Assembly: GCF_024606225.1 (NCBI RefSeq)
Contig: NZ_JAGRPU010000007.1
Coordinates: 121,745 to 185,744 of the forward strand
Direction of reading: 5' to 3'
Origin: Endozoicomonas sp. ISHI1
GTDB lineage: Bacteria > Pseudomonadota > Gammaproteobacteria > Pseudomonadales > Endozoicomonadaceae
DNA length: 64,000 nucleotides
Position numbers and translations under genes: made by a program. The notes under the pieces are model-generated. The model was not told where the DNA came from, searched no databases, and saw nothing but the letters and a program-made list of their open reading frames with translations. Within the stretch, counting starts at the first letter, position 1. Every line of letters begins with the position of its first letter. Positions 8,763 to 18,000 of the stretch are shown one piece after another.

Positions 8763-11700
8763 ATGACATATACTCGTCTCAATGCATTAAGCCTTGCAGT
8801 GGCTGTTGCCATCAGCTCTTCCATCATGGTTACACAGGCACTGGCTGATCGCAGGCTGCTGACAAAGTTTGTTGGTATTCACGGCAATGGACGAGCGGAG
8901 CTGATCCAGAGTGAGGCCGTAGTTAAGCCGACTTTAGGTGATGACCAGCAGCCAATACCCAAATCCTTTACCACCACCTACCCAGATCCGGCTCCATTCA
9001 ATGCAGACTTTGTCTTTCCTTCTTTCACAGACGTTCTTTCTGGCATCGACGCTGGTGTTGCCATTGTTGATCTGTTTGAAACAGACGAGAATGACGTTGC
9101 TCAGAAATACACCAAAATTTTGAAGGTGGCTGATGAGGGTGTCTTCAGGTTCACCCATAACCTTGAAGAAAGAGAACTGGTCATTGAAGTCAGGGCCGGA
9201 ATGACCGATCAGGATTCAGTTGAGGCTGTGTTTGATCAAATGGATTGCATCGAACCTCTGGAGCCGTTGACAAAAATTGCCAGACCCGCACAAATGGCCG
9301 AAGTGCTCGAAGGTGCCGATCAAAGAGCAGGAAAACTCGGCACCCGTGACCACTATGTCGCCCTCGCTACCATTGAAGTAGAACAAGTTGAAGTGAATGG
9401 ACGTACCTTCATGCGTCTTATCTCCGGAGGTGATCAGCCTCCTGAACTGAAGCGCCTGGGCCAATCGCTCTTCGTCAATGATGAGGCTCTCCTTGCAGCA
9501 GCCACCTCTGCCTACATTCAGGTTCATGTCCTGGGAGAGGATTTACAACAGCAGGCTCTTAATGAACTGTTAAAACACAGTAAACCCATCGGATATGTTG
9601 TGCACGTCGAAGATGATACTTATGCTTACCCTGTGCCTGAGGGCTATCCAAAGCTGGAAGTAAAAAAAACTCCGGGGGAGGTTATTGTTTTCCATGGTCA
9701 GTTGCAGTATCCGAATGATATCGCCTTTATAGAAAACCTCCATAAACTCCTGGAAAAAGCTGAGAACAATTATCCCGCTGAGGCACTAAAAACACAGATT
9801 AAAAGCTACGACACCAGAATCTACCAGTACGTTATTCGGAGCAGGCAGTTGGCACTGCTTGAGGAGTCAGCTGCACACTACGAACAACGCAAAACTGAAT
9901 TCAAATTATATCCACTGGCCAGGCTTATATACTATGAATATCTCCGGCAGGCATTGACCAGTGCTACTCCGGACAATGACTATCAATTTGAATTCACATT
10001 TGGACACATCAAAGCGGTCTGGTCTGTCATCACGCCAACCTGGTTAAAGTTTCAACTCGAAAAACACTTCGGCTTCAAACCCGTAATTAGAGAGCTTCTG
10101 ACTAATCAACGCTTTATTCAAACGTTCATGTCTGTTATTCGCTTTATCAGCAAAAAGGAGATCGGTCCTCCCGGGGTCGACGAACAGTTTGCTGACAAAG
10201 TGATTAGCGACATGATCAGGCAGCTGCCTGAAACGTATAAAAGACTGGAGGAGCTACAGACAAAAGAAGCCACAATCCTCCATATTAAAAATGAGTTGCA
10301 GCACTTATCGGCTACAGAAGTTACCAGTGAAGAGGAAAAACTCAAAGCACGACAAATAAACCAACGAATCGAGGATGAGCTTGTAAAGCTTCGTGTCGAA
10401 CTGGAAGCCCTGGGAAACCGGGAACAGGATCTTCAGCAGGAAAGCAAACAAATTCCAGCCCTGGCACAACAACTTCGTGATGCCAGAAAGGCTTACTATT
10501 CTGAAAGAGCAACAAAGCTTGGCATAGGTGACTGGGATGATAACATGCCACCAGAAGAGCAAGCCAAACGCATCCGGGAGAAACTTAATGAAATCTTCAG
10601 AGCAGTTACCACAACAGGACAACCTGAGGAAGACACTGTAAAAATAAATCTGGCCACTATTGAAGGCCAACTCGGTATTGTTCCGGATAATGAAAATGAT
10701 CTGGATGCCCGCTTTCAGTCCATTCAAAAGCATCTTCAGCAAAGCGCCAGCTCATACACCAGAAAAACAGCACATATCAAAGCCCGCTATTTAGCCATTG
10801 CCTTACATTTGAAGATTCAGGATTTTGATATCCATGCAGATGTTCACGATCAGGAAAAATGCCTGCTTCAAAAAATTGAAGCAATGCATGCTCAAGAAGC
10901 AGTTCAACGCCAACAACTCAAGACAATGGATGATCAACTTGATAAACAGTATGCTTTCATCAAGGAGACAAAAGCCGTTCTGGCAGCGGCACTTGGTATT
11001 GATCTGATCGAAGACACTACACTGAAAGACCGCACAAGCCTGGAATCAATGCTGCGTAACAAACTCTATGATCTTTCAAAGCTGGAAAATGAACTGAACG
11101 ACATCAAAACACCAGGCCACCCCAAAGTCATGCCTGAAGTACTTGAGAAACTGACTGCTGTGGAAAGTGTCCTGAATATAGATAACCTCGATACAGAGAA
11201 CGATGTGCATTACCGTCGTGACGCCATTTCTAAAGAAATTCAGACATACATCAAAGAAACCGGACAGCGGGTAGAAGAAGAAGCTCTGGAGATGCTGATA
11301 GCCGTAGAAAAAGCACTTGAGATCAATGTCAATGAGGGTGATGACAAAGCAACAAGACTTGACAGGATTGAAATAAAAATTAACAACGATGATATCTCAG
11401 AGTCCATGCTGGATACGATAGAACAAATTCCCTGGAAAGCTTACACCGCAGTTGTTCAAAAGACGGTTGCTCAAAAAAGGACCAGTAAATACGATAAGCT
11501 AACCAGTCTTGCCTTTTATATCGAAGCTGCGGATCGGCGAGCCGTAAGAAAACAGGAAAGGCTGCTTAAAGATATAGAGGACAGGCTGCAGATCTACCCC
11601 ATTGCAAACGATGCGGCAAAAGAAGGGGGCAAGACGTTCCTTGCTAAACTGGCCAATGATCTGGGGTTAATGTTTGAAAACGACGTCCACCTCAATGACA

Positions 11701-14700
11701 ACAAGTATGCTATTGACTGCAAAATTTCGGAATTAATGGATGAAGTAGAAGAAACCTATGGCGATGAAGAGATCAGAAGGGGCAGAAACAATGAAATGGC
11801 TCATCAACTCAACATTGAGAACTATAAAGATGACGCCAGTATAGAAAACCAAAACATTCTAATTATCAAAAAACTCAAACAGCTGGATAAAGAAGTTTCC
11901 AAAGCAGGTGTTGCTGAGGTTAATGAGCATATCACAGTTATTGAAAATGAACTTGACAGGCAAATGGCTCGCCTCGGCCCCAAACCCCGATACGTTCTTG
12001 ATCGTGAAGTAGCGACAATCAGGCGAGCAATAGAAGAAGCTGAAAGTGAGCAGAAGACAGCTAAGCAAAAACTGGATGCTATTCATACCAGACAATGTTT
12101 CTTTACCGGGACTCCAGCTGTCAGCGGAGGCCGCTCGGATGAAATCGACACAGTTCTTAATCAGGCAATGGAAATAGCTCAGACCGGGCTGGGTCTGACT
12201 GCAGGTGACGAGCAAACCCTTGAAGAGCGGGTAGAGGACATCAAACATTTCCTGCAGGGACACAGTAAAGAAAGACGAAATGAAATTTTTAAGGAACTGA
12301 GAGCTCAAATACATCTTGACATTAAAACGACAGGTTATCCCCATTTACACGAAGTAGTTGATTACTTTGTCGATACTTTAGTCTATGTAGATACTCTTGT
12401 TCGGGAAGCAGAAGATGAATTCAGTGAAGCATTGGATGAACAGACTTTAACCAGACAAAAACACTCTCAGGTCACAGAATTCCTTCGTGAACACGACAGG
12501 AAAAGTATGGAAGTGACCAGTACACAGCTTGAAGAAAGGAATGCACAAGCGAATCTGGATCGTAAAAAACAAGAGATTGAAGATCTTGGAGACATTGATG
12601 AGCAGACCAAAACCGCACATAACGAGGAAATGGCTGCACTGGGTTTAGTTCTGGAGCAGAAAAGTGAAGCTCTATCAAAAGCAGAAGAGGCTCTGACGGA
12701 TTATCATAAAGCAGTTCTTAACACCATCGAAGAAGCCGTGGGTCTTGAACCAGAGGCTACTGACACTCAGGAACAACGGGTTAATGCCCTGAGAAACAAA
12801 CAGTTACAACTGGGCCGTGATGACGTTGTTAGCAGCAGGGTCCGGCAACTGATTCAGGAAAAGGCCCGCCTGGAAGGTGAAATTGAAATCAGGAAAGCAG
12901 ACATTGAGAGAAAGAAGGACGCCCTGGCGGTTGCAGAGAAAGCTGTTGAAAATGACGATGGTCCCTTCCAGTACACGCCGAGGCAGGCAAAAGTTCGGGC
13001 CGCTATGGACGACTTCATGCAGGAGCACCCTCTCAAGCAACAAGCTCTGGAAACCGCCATCGGTCTGGCAGGATTGGCAGCAGAAAGCGGTAATGCAATA
13101 CCAACCCTTGCGTCTTTCAATTTTATCGACGAATTTGCACCGATTCGCTTGCAGACAATGGTTGGAGACCATCTGACGCTTGTTCAGGCCAGTCAGGCTG
13201 TAGAAATCTTCAAGGACATGATGAGGTGCTCCCCACCCTACCCTTTGTCTATCGTAGATCACCCTGTCTTGCCAAAAGTCCAGGAGCTGGTTTACAGGGC
13301 CAGGAATGAAATGAAAACCGGGGCTCAACGATACGACGACGAAATTAATGGCATGAGCAAAAGAGCCTTTCACCCTCTCGTGCCTGAAAGATTCTTCTCG
13401 GAACACTTCGCTACTCATTCTCACACTGGTATCAGGATAATAGCTCTGTTGAGTGAAGGTCTGATCAGCAAGGTTGAACTTCATAATTACATTAAAGCGG
13501 TCAGAGGTGTCGATGGTTATCAGACAGTGGATGAATTCGAGCACTTCCTTGGCTACCGCTACGGCGTCAATGTGCCTCAATTCAAAAAGGTTGTTCAAAT
13601 GATGTCTGACGAGGGTGCAAAGGAATTCATGCGCAATGCCTTCGATCCTGTGACCGTGACCACCACTGGCCCTTCAGGTATGAAAGAGTCTGTTACCGGC
13701 ATGAAAGAGTACGCAGCTGCGGTCATCGCCAACTACGTCCTTAACGATATTGCCTTCAATAACGGCCGCAGGACGGCAGCCTTCCTGGCCAATATTCAGG
13801 ATACTCTGGCACCTTATGCCAATACCCTTGGCGTGTCTGAATCAGAGCTGATCAAGGCTATCCATAACACCTTGATGCAGACTCATGCTGCAGCGGTTGA
13901 GCATCGGCTCAATGATTACTGGCTAAAACCTTCAGCCTCTCTGGTACAGGCGGCCGCCTGGTACTTCTTCACCTATAAGCCTCTGCTGGCGATCCATACC
14001 GCCGAGCAGGCTGAAAGGCTGTCTCTCTCAAACATGGCGTTCCTCTATCTTCTGGATCTGACCAGCCGGGGTGATTACCTGCACAGAGCTCTCACACCTT
14101 TCGAGCACTGGCTGGAACACTATGATGTTGATCTTGACCGAACTCGCCAATATACCTACCACGACGGCATTGAAAAGATCTCTGAAGTGGGCGGGCTGGC
14201 CATGCCATTGGGTAAGGCCGCTTCCTCAGTCATTCTGCTGAGAACCGGGTCTCTGCTGTTTGCCAGACAGTACAACGCCAACCCCCGGATGTATCGCAGC
14301 ATTTCCCGTCTGGTCCCTGAAATGATGAAATCCATGACTTCCGGACAAGGGTTTCAGATACCGCTGGTGCACAGGATCACACCAGAAAAAGTGAAAACCC
14401 TGGCCTCTGCCACAGCCGGTTTGGTGCTGGGTCCGGTAGCCACGGTCGGATCGTACGCCCACGGTCTTTTATCAGGGTTTACCTACGCTCAAACTTTTGG
14501 ATTCGCTCTGGCGTCGAGTCTCACTTTCGACTTCTTCATGAACGACAACAAAATGCTCACTCAATGGCTGGGTGGCCCCCTGGGCCGCAGTCTTGACAAG
14601 ATCAACCGCTGGATAGGCATGGGCGAAACGGAATCTGACTATGTGAAACGTACTGCCATTGCCACACCGCAACGCTTCAATGAAACGGATGAAGAACATA

Positions 14701-14948
14701 CCAACCGTGTTAAAGCAAACAACATGATGTATGGCTGGACGCGAAACGAGAATTATCTTCAGTTCCGTGAACGACGTGATCGCACCATGATGATGTACGA
14801 GCATGGCTGGGAAAAATACTTCAGGGACAATGTGCCTAAATGGTCATTCTCCCACGCAGAAAGTATTCCGTACTCCTACACTCTGGATGTCTTCTATGGG
14901 TGGCAAATGGGGGATGATCAGAAAGTTCATGGTCATCAAGGAAAATAA
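8763..14948 (+). CDS. Array copy 3, giant secreted coiled-coil protein (2061 aa)
   Basis: The signal peptide is residues 1-28 (TQALA, then DRR). The N-terminal region is of the variant shared with copy 5 (PSFTDVLSGID, LLKHSKPIGYVV, GPPGVDEQF). Coiled coil begins near 485 and contains one IEGQLGI...ARFQSI unit at 633-658. PRYVLDRE is at 1075-1082, the C-terminal region starts near 1400, and the hydrophobic hairpin is at 1884-1926. An 18-bp duplication gives FVDTLVYVDTLV near 1202. The start of the C-terminal region is unusually diverged at 1485-1550: the FVEHEP segment found in most copies is missing and replaced by a HPLVPER stretch. The start is set by AAGGG 7 nt before the ATG. Function is unknown; a secreted or periplasmic structural or membrane-active role is inference. 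Confidence 0.97.
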   Translation: MTYTRLNALSLAVAVAISSSIMVTQALADRRLLTKFVGIHGNGRAELIQSEAVVKPTLGDDQQPIPKSFTTTYPDPAPFNADFVFPSFTDVLSGIDAGVAIVDLFETDENDVAQKYTKILKVADEGVFRFTHNLEERELVIEVRAGMTDQDSVEAVFDQMDCIEPLEPLTKIARPAQMAEVLEGADQRAGKLGTRDHYVALATIEVEQVEVNGRTFMRLISGGDQPPELKRLGQSLFVNDEALLAAATSAYIQVHVLGEDLQQQALNELLKHSKPIGYVVHVEDDTYAYPVPEGYPKLEVKKTPGEVIVFHGQLQYPNDIAFIENLHKLLEKAENNYPAEALKTQIKSYDTRIYQYVIRSRQLALLEESAAHYEQRKTEFKLYPLARLIYYEYLRQALTSATPDNDYQFEFTFGHIKAVWSVITPTWLKFQLEKHFGFKPVIRELLTNQRFIQTFMSVIRFISKKEIGPPGVDEQFADKVISDMIRQLPETYKRLEELQTKEATILHIKNELQHLSATEVTSEEEKLKARQINQRIEDELVKLRVELEALGNREQDLQQESKQIPALAQQLRDARKAYYSERATKLGIGDWDDNMPPEEQAKRIREKLNEIFRAVTTTGQPEEDTVKINLATIEGQLGIVPDNENDLDARFQSIQKHLQQSASSYTRKTAHIKARYLAIALHLKIQDFDIHADVHDQEKCLLQKIEAMHAQEAVQRQQLKTMDDQLDKQYAFIKETKAVLAAALGIDLIEDTTLKDRTSLESMLRNKLYDLSKLENELNDIKTPGHPKVMPEVLEKLTAVESVLNIDNLDTENDVHYRRDAISKEIQTYIKETGQRVEEEALEMLIAVEKALEINVNEGDDKATRLDRIEIKINNDDISESMLDTIEQIPWKAYTAVVQKTVAQKRTSKYDKLTSLAFYIEAADRRAVRKQERLLKDIEDRLQIYPIANDAAKEGGKTFLAKLANDLGLMFENDVHLNDNKYAIDCKISELMDEVEETYGDEEIRRGRNNEMAHQLNIENYKDDASIENQNILIIKKLKQLDKEVSKAGVAEVNEHITVIENELDRQMARLGPKPRYVLDREVATIRRAIEEAESEQKTAKQKLDAIHTRQCFFTGTPAVSGGRSDEIDTVLNQAMEIAQTGLGLTAGDEQTLEERVEDIKHFLQGHSKERRNEIFKELRAQIHLDIKTTGYPHLHEVVDYFVDTLVYVDTLVREAEDEFSEALDEQTLTRQKHSQVTEFLREHDRKSMEVTSTQLEERNAQANLDRKKQEIEDLGDIDEQTKTAHNEEMAALGLVLEQKSEALSKAEEALTDYHKAVLNTIEEAVGLEPEATDTQEQRVNALRNKQLQLGRDDVVSSRVRQLIQEKARLEGEIEIRKADIERKKDALAVAEKAVENDDGPFQYTPRQAKVRAAMDDFMQEHPLKQQALETAIGLAGLAAESGNAIPTLASFNFIDEFAPIRLQTMVGDHLTLVQASQAVEIFKDMMRCSPPYPLSIVDHPVLPKVQELVYRARNEMKTGAQRYDDEINGMSKRAFHPLVPERFFSEHFATHSHTGIRIIALLSEGLISKVELHNYIKAVRGVDGYQTVDEFEHFLGYRYGVNVPQFKKVVQMMSDEGAKEFMRNAFDPVTVTTTGPSGMKESVTGMKEYAAAVIANYVLNDIAFNNGRRTAAFLANIQDTLAPYANTLGVSESELIKAIHNTLMQTHAAAVEHRLNDYWLKPSASLVQAAAWYFFTYKPLLAIHTAEQAERLSLSNMAFLYLLDLTSRGDYLHRALTPFEHWLEHYDVDLDRTRQYTYHDGIEKISEVGGLAMPLGKAASSVILLRTGSLLFARQYNANPRMYRSISRLVPEMMKSMTSGQGFQIPLVHRITPEKVKTLASATAGLVLGPVATVGSYAHGLLSGFTYAQTFGFALASSLTFDFFMNDNKMLTQWLGGPLGRSLDKINRWIGMGETESDYVKRTAIATPQRFNETDEEHTNRVKANNMMYGWTRNENYLQFRERRDRTMMMYEHGWEKYFRDNVPKWSFSHAESIPYSYTLDVFYGWQMGDDQKVHGHQGK
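12366..12401 (+). repeat. In-frame tandem duplication, 2 x 18 bp, in copy 3
   Basis: Units 12366-12383 and 12384-12401 encode FVDTLV and YVDTLV. This is one of several frame-preserving micro-duplications in the array. Confidence 0.75.
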
Positions 14949-15077
14949 CCTCTCAATCAGGATTTCTACCTGAAACAGTGATCCCCTGACAGCCATGAGC
15001 GATTAGAAATCGCTTCCTCGCCCGCTGTGGCAATCACTTTTCACCGCAATAAAAATAGTCAGCTCCGGGGTAGTAGA
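14949..15077 (+). promoter_or_regulatory. Spacer 3-4 with conserved leader and RBS of copy 4
   Basis: The spacer holds CAGCCATGAGCGATT near 14990, then the shared leader. AGCGAT and ATCGCT around 15000-15015 can form a 6-bp stem with a 5-nt loop. The ribosome binding site is GGGG at 15067-15070 in place of the usual GAGG, 7 nt before the ATG at 15078. This RBS, and the alignment with the other copies, decide the start of copy 4. Confidence 0.6.
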
Positions 15078-18000
15078 ATGAGAAAATTTCGTCCCAATGC
15101 ATTAAGCCTTGCCGTAGCCATTGCCATCAGCTCTTCCATCATTGTCACACAGGCACTGGCCGATCGCAGGCTGCAGATAAAATCTTTCGATATTCGGGAC
15201 AATGGACATAAGGAGTTTACCCGGAGTGAGGTTATAGTTAAGCCAACTTCAGGTGATGACCAGCAGCCAATACCCGGATCCTTTACCACCACATACCCGG
15301 ACCAGACTGAAGTCAGAGCGGGCTATGACGTTCCTTCTGAAGGCTTCACAGACGTTCTTTCCGGCATCGAGGGTGGCGTTTCCAGTGTTGATCTATTTGC
15401 AACAGACGATAATGAAATTGCTCAGAAATACACCAAAGTTCTCAAGGTCGGTAATGAGGGAATCTTCAAGTTCACCCATGATCTTGCAGAAACGAAACTG
15501 GTCATTGAAGTCAGAAAAGGAATGACCGATCAGAGCTCAATTTCAGCTGTTCGTGCTCAATCAGATGATATCCAACCATTAGAACCGTTTACGAAAGTTG
15601 CCAACCCTGAACTTCTGGTCGGAGTGCTGAAGGGTGCGAATGAAAGAGCAGGAAGTCTTGGCGAAGTTGATCACTATGTTGCCCTTGCCACTATTGAAGT
15701 AGACAAAGTTGAAGTGAATGGGCGCACCTTCATGCGTCTTATCGCAGCAGGCGATCAGCCTCCTGAACTGCAACGTCTGGGTCAATCGCTCTTTGTCAAT
15801 GATGAGGTGCTTTTAGCAGCAGCCACCTCTGCCTACGCCCGGGTTCATCTTCTGGGTGAAGATTTACAACAGGAAACTCTGAATAAACTGTTGTCCTGCC
15901 ATAAGCCCGTCGGCTATGTCGTATACGTTGAGGATGACACGCAGGCATACCCTGTGCCTGCAGGTTATCCAAAACTGGAAGTGACTGAGACTCCGGGGGA
16001 GATTATTGTTTTCCGCGGTCAGAAGCAGAATCCGACCGATATCGCTTTTATTGAAGGTATCTATGACGTCTGGATGGAAGAGTTCTACAACAGCCCTCGC
16101 CCCCGGGAAACAATACAGGTTAAAAAAGACAGGGTCAAAAGCTACCAGTACATCATTCGAAGCAGGCAGATGGCACAGCTCGAAGGGTTAGCTGCAGAGC
16201 ACAATAATGGAATTGTCAAAAGTGAACATACGTCGCTTTTATACCATGGCAAACTGGTGACGCTTGCATACTATGAATATCTCCAGCAGACATTGACCTG
16301 TGCTGTTTCGGATGGAGCAGACGAATTTAAATTCACAATGCCACACGTCAGATTCGTTTCGTCATTCATCACGCCGACCTGGATGCATATCCAACTCGTA
16401 AAACGTTTCAGCTTCAAACCCGTACTTGGAAATCTTCTGACTAACCGGGATTTCATTCAGAATATTCATGAAATAATCAGGTCCGATATCAGCGTATTTT
16501 CTAACGATTATTTTGACGATCCTTTTAGTGAAGAGGAAGGCTTTGCTTCCAAAGTCGCTGGCAGATTTGCCGGACAGCTCATTGAGATGGAAAATGAGTT
16601 GCAAGCACTAAGGGCAACAGAGGCCAAACTCAACGATCAAAAGGAATTAACAGAACGAACATTAACAGAACGAACAATAGTATCAGTCATTCCAAGTGGT
16701 CAGAAAAAGCAGAAAATATCAGGACAAGCACAGTATTGTGTGGATGAACTTGCACAGATTCATAACAGGTTCGACAGCCTTGCAGATTCGAAACAAGAAC
16801 GGCAAGACATCAGAACACAAAGCAACCCCAAACCCATGCCCGAAGTCCTTGAGACGCTGAGTGCCGTAGAAAAAGCCCTTAAGATGCATGACCTTGATGA
16901 AAACGACGACGTGTATCTCCGTCGCCGGGGCATTTCTGAAAACATGCAGGAATACATCAGAGATGCCAGACAGCTGGCAGAGAACGAGGCTCTGGACATA
17001 CTGGATGACGTAGAAGTAGTACTTGACATCAGAGTCAATGAAGAGGATGACAAAACAACAAGACTCACCAGAGTTTTTATAACACTTAACCGCAATCCTC
17101 TCTCAGAAAAGATACTGGATGCGGTACTGAATCGAATCGATAACATCCGCTGGCAATATGAAAGCAAAACTCAGGACGAGAAGGAACACAAACTCATTAT
17201 GCTTCTTGCAAACCTTCACGATAAAGTCGAAGGCTCTGACCCGGACATGCAAGCCAGAGAACAACAGTCCGCTGTGCTCGAAGCCGTAGAAAAGATTCTT
17301 AACATCAAATTCGACGAATGGGATGACAATGCAGCAAGACTTGCCCGGGTTCATACCCTACTTGCCGATCATGATGTCTCAGAGCAATTGCTGGATCAGA
17401 TAGATCAAACCCTCTGGAAAGAAGACAGCAAAGCTCTGAACAAGAAAGATCTCAAATACAACAAGATTCGTGCGACTCTTATCTATAAAGTCGAAGATGC
17501 CTACCTGGACAAGCACGCCAGGGAACAACAGACAATTCTGCTTAGAGCTGTTGAGGACGAGCTAAGCATCAACCCTGATGAAAACGTTGCTGCCAGAGAA
17601 AGCGGCAGAGCTTTCACTGTCAAACTGGCCAAAGACCTGAATGTAGCACTTGAGCAGGATAACAACCTGTCTGATCAGAAGGATATCCTGAGAGCCAGAG
17701 TTCTGGAATTAATCGAAGAATCAAATACAGCTTATGACGATGAAGCTGCCAGAAGATCCTGGAACAATGCAGTGGCTCATCAACTCAACATTGAGGATTA
17801 TAGAGAAGATGCCATTATCAACGACCAGAACAGTTTGATTGAAAAAAAACTCCTGCAGCTGGACGATTTAGTTATCAATACAGGTCAGCCTGACGTTAAT
17901 GAGCGCATTGCAGCCATTGAGAACGAGCTTGACAGGCAATTGACTCGTCTGGGCCCCAGACCCCGATACGTTCTTGATCGTGAGCTAGCCAATGCCAGAC

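Noticed and set aside
15027..15077. Upstream ATG giving copy 4 a 17-residue extension
   Set aside because: The ATG at 15078 has the family RBS spacing and yields the standard signal peptide; the extension is leader DNA.
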